Shown: piece after piece, positions 40,459 through 49,117 of the stretch
Layout: each line of letters opens with the position of its first letter
How positions within the stretch are numbered: position 1 is the stretch's first letter
NCBI RefSeq assembly: GCF_002025255.2
Contig: NZ_CP054587.1
Span: forward strand, 1,736,001 to 1,800,000
Reading direction: 5' to 3'
Source: Halolamina sp. CBA1230
GTDB taxonomy: Archaea > Halobacteriota > Halobacteria > Halobacteriales > Haloferacaceae
DNA length: 64,000 bases
Program-made: the position numbers and the translations under genes
Notes under the pieces: generated by a model
What the model was told of the DNA's origin: nothing
Seen by the model: only the letters and a program-made list of their open reading frames with translations
Database searches by the model: none

Positions 40459-42414
40459 TCAGTCGTCCGCCGCAGCCACCGCACCCGCCTCCTCGCTCCC
40501 GGCCTGCATCTCCCACAGTTTCGCGTAATCGCCTTCTTTCCGCAGCAGCTCCTCGTGGGTCCCGCTTTCGGCGACCTGCCCCTCCTCCATCACCACGATC
40601 CGGTCGGCGTCCTGGATCGTCGACAGCCGATGGGCGATCACGAACGCCGTCCGGTCCTCGGTCAGCCGATCGAGGCTCTGCTGGATCTGCTCCTCGGTCT
40701 CGGTGTCGACGTCGGAGGTCGCCTCGTCCAGAATGACGATCTCCGGGTCGTTCAGCAGCGCGCGGGCGATGGCGAGGCGCTGGCGCTGCCCGCCCGAGAG
40801 CTTCACGCCGCGCTCCCCGATCTGGGTGTCGTAGCCGTCCGGGAGGTCGGTGATGAACTCGTGGGCCTCGGCGGCCTTCGCGGCGTCGACGACGCGCTCG
40901 TTCACGTCCTCGCCGTCGTCGGAGAGCACCGAGAGGTCGCCGTAGGCGATGTTCTCCTCGGCGGTGCCGGAGAACATGTACGGGTTCTGCTCGACGATCC
41001 CCACGTGTTCACGGAGGGCGGGGAGATCCCACTCGCGGACGTCGACGCCGTCGACGCGCACGGAACCTGAATCCACATCGTAGAACCGCGGGAGCAGCTT
41101 CAGCAGCGTCGACTTCCCCGCGCCCGTGGTGCCGGCGAGCCCGACCGTCTGCCCGGCCTCGACGTCGAGGTCGATGCCGTCGAGAACGGTCTCGTCGCTG
41201 TCGTACCCGAACGTCACGTCGTCGAACTCGACGTGGCCCGCCACGTCATCGGACTGCGTCCGATTGGCAGACGAGCGTGGCTCGTCGACCTCCTCGGGAA
41301 CGTAGGCGTCCTCCGGCGTCGTCACCGCCGGCTCGCGACCCAGGATGCCGAACACGCGCTCGGAGGAGGATTTCGCGAGCTGGTACTTGTTCGCCGTCTT
41401 CCCGACGCGGCGCATCGGCGAGTAGAGCCGGCGGAGCAGCATGAAAAACAGCGAGAGCGTCCCGATAGTGAGCGCGGGGCTGTTCCCCGCGCCGTACTGG
41501 ATCACGTCCGTGCCGGCGACCCACAGCAGCGCGACGAACACGACGCCGGTGACCACCCGCAGCGAGGAGAAGAACGCCCGCCGGATCTTGATCGCGCCCA
41601 CCTTCTCGTCGTGGTACGTCTCGCTCTGGTCGGCGACGCGGTCGAGTTCGAACTCGTAGCGGTTGAACGTCTTGATCACCCGCGCGCCGCCGAGGTTGTT
41701 CTCCAGCCGGGAGTTCAGCCGCGAGACGGTCTCGCGGATCCCCCGATATTTCGGCTCGATCCAGGTGAGGAAGCGCCCGGAGGCAAGGCCGATGATCGGC
41801 ACCGGCGCGAGCGCGATCAGCGCCAGCTTCGGCGAGTAGTAGTACATCACCGCCGCGATGCCGCCGACGGTCGCGATCACGCGGATCGCCTGCCGGATCT
41901 CGGTGTTGAGGAACTGCTCCAGCCGATTGATGTCCTGGTTCAGCACGGACATCATCGCGCCGGTCTGGTGGTTCGCGAAGAAACCAAGCGAGAGCCGCTG
42001 GATGTGGTCGTACGTGTCGTTCCGGAGGTCGCGCTGGACCTTCTGGGCGGTGGACATGAACAGGTACCGCGACACGAACCGCGTGATAGAGCGGATCACG
42101 TACGCGAGGATCGCGATCACCACCAGCTGTTCGAGGAACGCGGTTTTCGCCGCCGCACTGGTTATCTCCCCCGCCGGCAACAGCCCGGCCTGGGTGAGCA
42201 GGCCGTTCGCGCCCGCGTTGCCGCTGATGACGCGGTCGATGGCCGCGGCGACGACGATCGGCGGCACCAGCCGCGAGAACCGGGTGACGAACGCGGCCAC
42301 CAGCCCCACCGACAGGCGGGGCCAGTAGGGGACGCAGTAGCGCAGGAGCCCCTTCATCGAGTGGCCGTCGACCGACTGACGGATCTCGGAGAAGCTCCCG
42401 TGTTCGTCCGACAT
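40459..42414 (-). CDS. ABC exporter, fused permease and ATPase
   Basis: The product has 651 residues from the ATG at 42414 (MSDEHGSFSEIRQSV); a GTG five codons earlier is possible. The first 330 residues hold six membrane helices of the type I exporter fold. The ATPase has Walker A GTTGAGKSTLLKLL, signature LSGGQRQRLAIARAL and Walker B IVILDEATSDVD. It resembles MsbA/MdlB-type half transporters that act as homodimers for lipids or drugs. Adjacent to the dehydrogenase operon but spaced by over 100 bases, it is probably separate. Confidence 0.85.
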   Translation of the reverse strand: MSDEHGSFSEIRQSVDGHSMKGLLRYCVPYWPRLSVGLVAAFVTRFSRLVPPIVVAAAIDRVISGNAGANGLLTQAGLLPAGEITSAAAKTAFLEQLVVIAILAYVIRSITRFVSRYLFMSTAQKVQRDLRNDTYDHIQRLSLGFFANHQTGAMMSVLNQDINRLEQFLNTEIRQAIRVIATVGGIAAVMYYYSPKLALIALAPVPIIGLASGRFLTWIEPKYRGIRETVSRLNSRLENNLGGARVIKTFNRYEFELDRVADQSETYHDEKVGAIKIRRAFFSSLRVVTGVVFVALLWVAGTDVIQYGAGNSPALTIGTLSLFFMLLRRLYSPMRRVGKTANKYQLAKSSSERVFGILGREPAVTTPEDAYVPEEVDEPRSSANRTQSDDVAGHVEFDDVTFGYDSDETVLDGIDLDVEAGQTVGLAGTTGAGKSTLLKLLPRFYDVDSGSVRVDGVDVREWDLPALREHVGIVEQNPYMFSGTAEENIAYGDLSVLSDDGEDVNERVVDAAKAAEAHEFITDLPDGYDTQIGERGVKLSGGQRQRLAIARALLNDPEIVILDEATSDVDTETEEQIQQSLDRLTEDRTAFVIAHRLSTIQDADRIVVMEEGQVAESGTHEELLRKEGDYAKLWEMQAGSEEAGAVAAADD

Positions 42415-42531
42415 ATCGGTTCGAAACACACCCCAGTCGGAAAGACCTGCGGCTGGCGGAGAGCGGAACCGGTTCGACGGCCCGGCTTGGCTGGGTCGAA
42501 AACGGCGGACGTGAACGGTGTCGGCTCGGGG

Positions 42532-43956
42532 CTACCGGTTCAGCGTGTGGATCGCCTGATCGTCGGCGTTCTCGGCGGCCTCCATCACGGCCTCCGCAAG
42601 CGTCGGGTGGGTGTGGACCGTCGACGCCACGTCCTCCAAGGTCGCGCCCATCTCGATGGCGAGCGCGCACTCGGCGATCAGTTCGCTCGCTTCCGGGCCG
42701 ACGATCTGCGCGCCGAGGACGAACCCCGCTTTCTCCTCGGCGACGATGCGGACGAACCCGTCGCTCTCGCCGGTCGTGAGCGCGCGCCCGGAGGCGCGGA
42801 ACGGGAACTCACCCACCTTCGGGGTGAATCCAGCTTCCTCGGCTTCGTCCTCGGTCATCCCCACGGTCGCGATCTCGGGGTCCGTGAACACCGCTGCGGG
42901 GATCGCCTGCTGGTCGAGCGCGGCCGGCTCGCCGGCGATGACCTCCGCGGCGACGATCCCCTCCTTGCTGGCCTTGTGGGCGAGCATCGGCTCGCCGGCC
43001 ACGTCGCCGACGGCGAAGACGTTGTCGACGTTGGTGCGGGCCTGGTCGTCGGTGTGGATGAACCCGTTGTCGTCCACCTCGACGCCCGCGGCCTCGGGGT
43101 CGAGGCTGTCCGAGACGGGCTGGCGGCCGACCGCGACGAGCACCTTCTCGGCGTCGTAGGTGTGCTCCTCGCCGTCCTCGTCCTCGGTGGTGACGACCAC
43201 ACCGTTGCCGGTCTCCTCCCAGTCGCTCGCGGCCTCGCCGAAGTTGAACTCGATGCCGAGGTCGTCGGCGCGCTCCTTCACCGGGCGGGCCACGTCGTCC
43301 TCGTACCCCGGGAGGATCCCGTCGAGCATCTCCACGACGGTCACGTCGACGCCCATCTTGGCGAACACCGTCGAGAGCTCCATCCCGATGTAGCCAGCGC
43401 CGACGACGAGCAGCTCCTGTGGGGGGTCCTCGACGTCGAGGGCGTCCCGCGAGGACCAGATCGGCTCGTGTTCGAACTCGAAGCCGGGCACCTGGATCGG
43501 CCGGGAGCCCGTCGCGACGATGGCGTGCTCGAACTCGATCGACTCCGAGCCCTGCCCCTCGCCGCCGTGGGCGATGCGGGCGGTGGAGTCGTCGACGAAC
43601 GTCGCTTCGCCCTCGATCAGGTTCACGCCGTTGGCTTTACAGAGCTTCTCGACGCCGCCGGTGAGCTGATCGACGACGCCCTCCTTCCACTCCTGCATCT
43701 CGTCGGTGTGGATCACGGGGTCGGCGTGGACCCCCATCTCCGTCGCGTTGCGGGCGTCGTGGGCCACGTCCGTGGCGCTGATCAGCGCCTTCGAGGGGAT
43801 GCAGCCGTAGTTGAGGCAGGTCCCCCCGTACGCGTCCCGGTCCACGAGCGTCGTGTCCAGCCCGTTCTGTGCGGCGCGGATGGCGGCCACGTAGCCGCCC
43901 GGCCCCGCGCCGATCACCAGTACCTCCGTTCCCGTCGTGACGTCTCCTACGACCAT
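42532..43956 (-). CDS. lpdA: Dihydrolipoyl dehydrogenase (E3)
   Basis: The protein has 474 residues. FAD site VIGAGPGGYVAAIRAAQ, redox disulfide GGTCLNYGCIPSKAL (two cysteines), NAD site VVGAGYIGMELSTVF and a C-terminal dimer segment with HTHPTLAEAVMEAA (catalytic His-Pro-Thr). It reoxidises the lipoyl group of the E2 protein. It starts two bases after the E2 stop and ends the operon E1a-E1b-E2-E3. Confidence 0.93.
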   Translation of the reverse strand: MVVGDVTTGTEVLVIGAGPGGYVAAIRAAQNGLDTTLVDRDAYGGTCLNYGCIPSKALISATDVAHDARNATEMGVHADPVIHTDEMQEWKEGVVDQLTGGVEKLCKANGVNLIEGEATFVDDSTARIAHGGEGQGSESIEFEHAIVATGSRPIQVPGFEFEHEPIWSSRDALDVEDPPQELLVVGAGYIGMELSTVFAKMGVDVTVVEMLDGILPGYEDDVARPVKERADDLGIEFNFGEAASDWEETGNGVVVTTEDEDGEEHTYDAEKVLVAVGRQPVSDSLDPEAAGVEVDDNGFIHTDDQARTNVDNVFAVGDVAGEPMLAHKASKEGIVAAEVIAGEPAALDQQAIPAAVFTDPEIATVGMTEDEAEEAGFTPKVGEFPFRASGRALTTGESDGFVRIVAEEKAGFVLGAQIVGPEASELIAECALAIEMGATLEDVASTVHTHPTLAEAVMEAAENADDQAIHTLNR

Positions 43957-43958
43957 TG

Positions 43959-45476
43959 TTAGAGCAGCAGTTTCGTCGGCTCGGCCAGGTGTTCTTTCAC
44001 CGTGTTCGTGAACTTCGCGGCCTCGGCGCCGTCGATCACGCGGTGGTCGATGGCGAGGGAAAGCGGCAGCGTGTGGGCTGCGACGACCTCACCCTCCTCG
44101 ACGACCGGGCGCTGTTCGACCGCGCCGAGCCCGAGGATCGCGGTCTCGGGGTAGTTGATGATCGGCGTGGCGTACTCGCCGCCGAAGGCGCCGAAGTTCG
44201 TGATCGTGAACGTCCCGCCCTGCATCTCCTCGCGGGAGATCGAGCGGTCGCGGGCTTTCGCCGCGAGCTCCTGCACCTCGTCGGCGAGTTCGAGCAGCCC
44301 CTTCTCGTCGACGTGCTTCACGACCGGCACCATCAGCCCCGCGTCCGTGGCGACCGCGATGCCGATGTTGTAGTAGTTCTTCAGCCGGATGACCCCCTCC
44401 TCCTCGTCGAGCTCGGAGTTGAGGATCGGGTACTCCTTCAGCCCGGCCACGACCGCCTTCAGCACGAACGCCATGTACGTCAGGCGCGTGCCCTTCTCCT
44501 CGGCGGTCCCCTTCAGTTCCTCGCGGGTCTCGACCAGCTGGTCGATCTCCGCGGTGTCGTGGTGGGTGACGTGCGGGGCGGTGTACTTCGAGGTCGCCAT
44601 CTGCTCGCCGATCGTCCGGCGAACGCCGCGGTAGGGCACCGTCTCCTCGCGTTCGGGTTCGGCAGTCGTGGAGGCGGCGCCGGCTTCCGCGCCCGCGGCG
44701 GCTTCGGCGGCACCCTCGGACTCCTTGCGCTCGGCGAACGCGCGGACGTCCTCCTCCTCGACGAACGCCTCGCCGTCGCGGGTCTTCTCGGTCGGCACCG
44801 CATCGAGATCGACGCCGAGCTCGTCCGCCAGGTTCCGCGTCGCGGGCGTCGCGAGCGTGGTCTCCCGCATCGCCTCCGGACTGTCGCTGGCGCTGACGGT
44901 TTCGCTCGCGCCGGCGCCGGGCGGCGTCTCCGCCTCCTCCTCGCCGGGGGTGACCGGCGTCTCGTCGGCGGTCTCGTCGTGTTCCTCGGTCGACTCGTGG
45001 TAAGCGCGGACGTCCTGCTCGCTGATGCGGCCGCCGGGGCCGCTCCCCTCCACGTCGGCGATGTCGACGCCGAGTTCGCGGGCCAGCCGCCGGGCCGCCG
45101 GCGGCGCGAACACGCGGCCCTCCGGCGTCTCCGCCGCAGCAGCTTCCTCGGTGTCGGTCTTGGCCTCGTCGGTCGACTCGCCGGGCTCGGCCTCGGTGTC
45201 GGGCGCTTCTGCTTCCTCGTCGCCTTCCTCGACTTCGCCGACCTCGAAGGAGATGATCACGTCGCCGACGGGGACGATCTCGCCTTCCTCGGCGAACAGT
45301 TCCTTCACGGTGCCGTCGTAGCGGGAGGGCACCTCGACGAGCGCCTTGTCCGTCTCGACCTCGGCGACGATGTCGCCCTCGCTGACGGTGTCGCCGGGCG
45401 ACACCTGCCAGGAGACCAGTTCGCCCTCGGCGACGCCCTCGCCGACGTCGGGTAGCTTGAACTCTTTGACCGTCAT
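43959..45476 (-). CDS. pdhC: Dihydrolipoamide acyltransferase (E2) with two E3-binding-like domains
   Basis: The protein has 505 residues. The lipoyl domain is residues 1-78 (lipoyl lysine K44 in VETDKALVEV). Acidic linkers separate two peripheral-subunit-binding-like segments: 122-160 (APPAARRLARELGVDIADVE) and 207-248 (TLATPATRNLADELGVDLDA). The catalytic core follows from about 265, with LSLAIDHRVIDGAEAAKF (His and Asp) near the end. Most E2 proteins have a single such domain. The acyl substrate may be pyruvate or a branched-chain oxoacid; the sequence alone does not decide. Confidence 0.88.
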   Translation of the reverse strand: MTVKEFKLPDVGEGVAEGELVSWQVSPGDTVSEGDIVAEVETDKALVEVPSRYDGTVKELFAEEGEIVPVGDVIISFEVGEVEEGDEEAEAPDTEAEPGESTDEAKTDTEEAAAAETPEGRVFAPPAARRLARELGVDIADVEGSGPGGRISEQDVRAYHESTEEHDETADETPVTPGEEEAETPPGAGASETVSASDSPEAMRETTLATPATRNLADELGVDLDAVPTEKTRDGEAFVEEEDVRAFAERKESEGAAEAAAGAEAGAASTTAEPEREETVPYRGVRRTIGEQMATSKYTAPHVTHHDTAEIDQLVETREELKGTAEEKGTRLTYMAFVLKAVVAGLKEYPILNSELDEEEGVIRLKNYYNIGIAVATDAGLMVPVVKHVDEKGLLELADEVQELAAKARDRSISREEMQGGTFTITNFGAFGGEYATPIINYPETAILGLGAVEQRPVVEEGEVVAAHTLPLSLAIDHRVIDGAEAAKFTNTVKEHLAEPTKLLL

Positions 45477-45479
45477 GGC

Positions 45480-46466
45480 TCAGAACTCCACCGCCTCACG
45501 GATACCGTCTTCCACTCTCGCGGCGTTTGGCAGGTAGTAGTCCTCCATCGCGTACAGCGGGACGGGCACGTCGAACCCGGTGACGCGCTGGACCGGCGCC
45601 TCCTGGTAGAGCAGCGCCTCCTCCTGCAGCAGCGCGGTGATCTCGCCGGCGAGGCCGCCCGACTTGGGCGCCTCGTGGACGACGACCGCGCGACCGGTCT
45701 TCTCGAACGACTCGACGATCGACTCGCGGTCCATCGGCGAGACGGTGCGCAGGTCGACGACCTCGGCGTCGATGCCCTCCTCGGCGAGGCTCTCCGCCGC
45801 CTCGAGCGTCGGCCGGGTCATCGCGCCGTAGGTGAACACCGACACGTCAGAGCCCTCGCGGCGCACCGCTGCTTCCCCGAGCGGGACCTCGTAGTCGCCC
45901 TCGGGCACGTCCTCGCGGAACGCGCGGTAGATGAGTTTGGGTTCGAGGAACACGACGGGGTCGGGGTCGCGGATCGCCGAGATGAGCAGGCCCTTGGTGT
46001 CGTAGGGGGTCGAGGGGACGACCACCTTCAGGCCGGCCTCGTGGGCGTAGAACGCCTCCTTCGACTCGGAGTGGTGTTCGGGCGCGCGGATGCCGCCGCC
46101 GTAGGGGGCCCGCAGCACCATCGGCAGCGAGAAGCGCGACCGGCTCCGGGTGCGGTAGCGGGACATGTGGGAGACGATCTGGTCGAAGCCGGGGTACATG
46201 AACCCGGAGAACTGGATCTCCGGCACCGGCTTCATCCCGCCGGTCGCGAGGCCGACGGCGCTGCCGATGATCCCGGACTCCGCCAGCGGCGTGTCGACGA
46301 CGCGGCTCTCACCGAACTCCGACTGCAGGCCCTGAGTGGCCCGGAACACGCCGCCGTTCTTGCCGATGTCCTGGCCGAGCGCGACCACGTCGTCGTCGAG
46401 TTCCATCTCGGTCGCGAGCCCGTCCCGGACCGCCTGTACCAGCGTGAGGTTCTGTGTCTCGCTCAT
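45480..46466 (-). CDS. pdhB: 2-oxoacid dehydrogenase E1 component, beta subunit
   Basis: The protein has 328 residues. Typical segments are NLTLVQAVRDGLATEMELDD at the start, VVDTPLAESGIIGSAVG, MPVLRAPYGGGIRAPEHHSE and the C-terminal transketolase domain with VHEAPKSGGLAGEI. It forms an alpha2beta2 tetramer with E1 alpha. The start overlaps the E1 alpha stop by four bases (ATGA). The E2 gene follows after three bases. Confidence 0.9.
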   Translation of the reverse strand: MSETQNLTLVQAVRDGLATEMELDDDVVALGQDIGKNGGVFRATQGLQSEFGESRVVDTPLAESGIIGSAVGLATGGMKPVPEIQFSGFMYPGFDQIVSHMSRYRTRSRSRFSLPMVLRAPYGGGIRAPEHHSESKEAFYAHEAGLKVVVPSTPYDTKGLLISAIRDPDPVVFLEPKLIYRAFREDVPEGDYEVPLGEAAVRREGSDVSVFTYGAMTRPTLEAAESLAEEGIDAEVVDLRTVSPMDRESIVESFEKTGRAVVVHEAPKSGGLAGEITALLQEEALLYQEAPVQRVTGFDVPVPLYAMEDYYLPNAARVEDGIREAVEF

Positions 46467-47608
46467 TCTTCCTCCAGGAACGCGTCCTTGCCGTGTCGGT
46501 TCACGGTCTCCACGAACTCGTCACGCTGTTCGCGTAGCGCCGGCGGGAGGTCGGCGTAGGCGTGCTCGAACATCTCCTCGGGCTCGGGGCGGGGCTCTGC
46601 CTCCGCCTCGTCGATCGCGTCGGAGACCCGCTGCTCGATGGTCTCCTCGATCTCGTCGACGGTCTCGTCGTCGAGCAGCCCCTCGCTCCGGAGGAACGCC
46701 TCCAGCCGCGGGATCGGGTCCTTCGCCTTCCAGCGTTCGACCTCGTCCTCGTCGCGGTACACCGTGGGATCGTCCGCGGTGGTGTGGGCGCCGAAGCGGT
46801 ACTGGACCGCCTCGATCATCGTCGGCCGGAGCTGGTCCTCGCCGGGGTTGCGGGCTTTCTCGAGCGCGTCCTGCGTGACCTTGTAGACGGCCAGCGGGTC
46901 CATCCCGTCGACCTGAACACCCTCGAACCCGTACGCGTCGGCCTTCTGGGCCAGCGTCTCGGAGGCGGTCTGCTTCTCGCGGGGCACCGAGATCGCCCAC
47001 TGGTTGTTGTTACAGAAGAACACCATCGGCACGTCGTACACGCCGGCGAAGTTCAGCCCTTCGTGGAAATCGCCCTCGCTGGTGGCGCCGTCGCCGAAGT
47101 AGCAGATCCCGGCCGTGTCGGTGTCACCTGCTGCGGCGTCGGCGGCCGCGTCGTCGTCGATGCTCTGCAGCTTCCAGGACCACGCCAGCCCCGCCGCGTG
47201 GGGGATCTGGCTCGCGATGGGGACTGCGACGGGGAGGATGTTCGCGTCCTCGGGCACCTCGTTGCCCGCCTCGTACCCCATCCAGTACAGCAGCGTCTGC
47301 TTCAGCGGCAGGCCCCGCACGACCGCGGCGCCGTGTTCGCGGTACGACGGCACCATCCAGTCGTCCTCGGCCAGCGCGTGGGCCGAGCCGATCTGGGCGC
47401 CCTCCTGGCCCGAGAGCGGCGGGTAGGTGCCCATCCGCCCCTGGCGCTGGAGGCTGACCGCCCGCTCGTCGAAGTGCCGGGCGAGCTTCATGTCCCGGTA
47501 GATGTCCAACAGCGTCTCGTCGTCGATATCCGGGCGCTCGCCGACGAGGTTGCCGTCCTCGTCGAGCACCTGGACCCGGTTCTCGGGATCGCGCTGTATC
47601 GTACTCAC
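46463..47608 (-). CDS. pdhA: 2-oxoacid dehydrogenase E1 component, alpha subunit
   Basis: The product has 381 residues from a GTG at 47608. A true ribosome site, AGGAGGG, lies about eight bases upstream and decides the start. The thiamine diphosphate motif is GDGATSEGDFHEGLNFAG followed by FFCNNNQWAIS. It is the first gene of the operon. About 70 bases upstream on the minus strand, a TATA-like CTTTTACGAAA includes the small inverted repeat GTAAA/TTTAC. Confidence 0.9.
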   Translation of the reverse strand: MSTIQRDPENRVQVLDEDGNLVGERPDIDDETLLDIYRDMKLARHFDERAVSLQRQGRMGTYPPLSGQEGAQIGSAHALAEDDWMVPSYREHGAAVVRGLPLKQTLLYWMGYEAGNEVPEDANILPVAVPIASQIPHAAGLAWSWKLQSIDDDAAADAAAGDTDTAGICYFGDGATSEGDFHEGLNFAGVYDVPMVFFCNNNQWAISVPREKQTASETLAQKADAYGFEGVQVDGMDPLAVYKVTQDALEKARNPGEDQLRPTMIEAVQYRFGAHTTADDPTVYRDEDEVERWKAKDPIPRLEAFLRSEGLLDDETVDEIEETIEQRVSDAIDEAEAEPRPEPEEMFEHAYADLPPALREQRDEFVETVNRHGKDAFLEEE

Positions 47609-47879
47609 GGCTTGACCCTCCTCTCCATGGGGCGAATTTTCCGCCGCCGCGGTTATAGTGCTTTCGTAAAAGGTTTACTATGGGCAGAAATCCCCCTCAC
47701 TGAGTTGTGTTCTTTCGAGAAGGACGGGTATATTCTGACGTTTTCTCATTTCGGCGCCGGAATATGGGGGTTTTCCGCCACGAGTCGCCGGTGTCACTGC
47801 AGAAACTGGACGAACGTTCGGGAAGAATCGTGACAGACGTCGCCCCCGAGCACGGGTCGGTACGAGGCGACGGGTGAGG

Positions 47880-48051
47880 GCGCGCCAGCTCGCGAGCCGT
47901 GTTGGGTGTCGCACAGTCACGGCATCACGCTCCGTGAGTCGCGCGACGGAGCGCGCGACAGGTCGCGAGCCGTGACTGGCTAGTCACACAGTCACGGCAT
48001 GGGCTCGGACGGACGACACGGAGGTCGTCCGCGCTCGCGCGCCGTGACTGG
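47880..48051. repeat. Three related hairpin/direct-repeat units beside lipA
   Basis: Units built on CGCGAGCCGTG ... CAGTCACGGCA occur at about 47890-47924 and 47964-47999, with a partial third at 48035-48056 that reaches the lipA stop codon. The middle one folds into GCCGTGACTG/CAGTCACGGC (47969-47998). A separate hairpin, GGACGAC/GTCGTCC, is at 48011-48030. They probably serve as a multiplied terminator. The remainder of the gap (47700-47880) has no gene. Confidence 0.65.
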
Positions 48052-49002
48052 CTAGTCGCTCGCGGCTGCCCGCGCTTCCTCCCGCGCCCGCTCGGGGCTC
48101 TTCCCGTCGCGAACGAGCGCGTCGACGAACAGCTCGCCCGCCTTGTACGACGACCGAACCATCGGGCCCGAAGCGCAGTAGAGAAAGCCGAGCTCCTCCT
48201 CGGCGACCTGTCGCCACGTCTCGAACGCGTCGGGATGGACGTACTCGAACACGTCGAGGTGGGAGCGGGAGGGCTGGAGGTACTGGCCGAACGTCACCAC
48301 GTCGACGCCGACGTTGCGCAGATCCGAGAGCGTGCGGTAGATCTCGTGGTCGTACTCGCCGAGGCCGAGCATCAGGCTCGTTTTCGTGTAGATGTCGGAT
48401 TCGCGGTCGACCTGTTCCAGCACGTCGAGTGTCTGCTCGTAGTTCGCGCGGCGGTCCCGGACCGGCCACTGGAGGCGTTCGACGGTCTCGACGTTGTGGG
48501 CGATCACGTCCGGTTCGGCGTCGATGATCTGCCGGACGGCGTCCTCGTCGCCGCCGAAGTCCGGGATCAGCACCTCGACGAGCGTCCCGGGGTTGCGCTG
48601 CTTGCACTCCCGGATCGTCTCCGCGAAGTGGGCCGCGCCGCCGTCGTCGAGGTCGTCGCGGTCGACGGAGGTGAGGACGACGTAGTCGAGGCCGATCTCG
48701 CCGACGGCTTCGGCGACGTTCCGTGGCTCGTCGGGGTCCAGCGGCTCCATCCCGCCGGTCGCCACGTCACAGAAGTTACAGCCCCGCGAACAGCGCTCGC
48801 CCATCAGCATGAACGTCGCGGTGCCGGGGCCCGTGCCCGGCCCGTCCCGCCCAGACCAGCACTCGCCCATGTTGGGGCAGTTCGCCTCCTCACAGACGGT
48901 GTGGAGATCCCGGTCCCGGAGCGTCTGCTTGATGTCGGTGAACCGTTGTCCGGTCGGCGGCTGGCTCTTGAGCCAGTCGGGTTTCCGCCTGCGGCTGCTC
49001 AT
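48052..49002 (-). CDS. lipA: Lipoyl synthase
   Basis: The protein has 316 residues. Two iron-sulfur cluster motifs are present: CEEANCPNMGECW (auxiliary cluster) and CSRGCNFCDVATG (radical SAM cluster). A C-terminal RSSYKAGE supplies the conserved serine ligand. The enzyme inserts two sulfur atoms into octanoyl groups on the E2 lipoyl domain. Its position next to the dehydrogenase operon, on the same strand, fits that role. Confidence 0.93.
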   Translation of the reverse strand: MSSRRRKPDWLKSQPPTGQRFTDIKQTLRDRDLHTVCEEANCPNMGECWSGRDGPGTGPGTATFMLMGERCSRGCNFCDVATGGMEPLDPDEPRNVAEAVGEIGLDYVVLTSVDRDDLDDGGAAHFAETIRECKQRNPGTLVEVLIPDFGGDEDAVRQIIDAEPDVIAHNVETVERLQWPVRDRRANYEQTLDVLEQVDRESDIYTKTSLMLGLGEYDHEIYRTLSDLRNVGVDVVTFGQYLQPSRSHLDVFEYVHPDAFETWRQVAEEELGFLYCASGPMVRSSYKAGELFVDALVRDGKSPERAREEARAAASD

Positions 49003-49117
49003 ACGGCAGAATGAGGCGGCACTCGTGAAAAGCGTGCGGTTCGTTCGACGGCCGCGGGCATTTGTTTCTGCACCGATGGGTATTTGTTCCCCCTACATAA
49101 TGTGAGTACGATACTGG

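Noticed and set aside
41233-43962. 909-codon frame antisense to the ABC exporter and E3 genes
   Set aside because: It covers two genes with complete motif sets on the other strand and has no recognisable domain itself.
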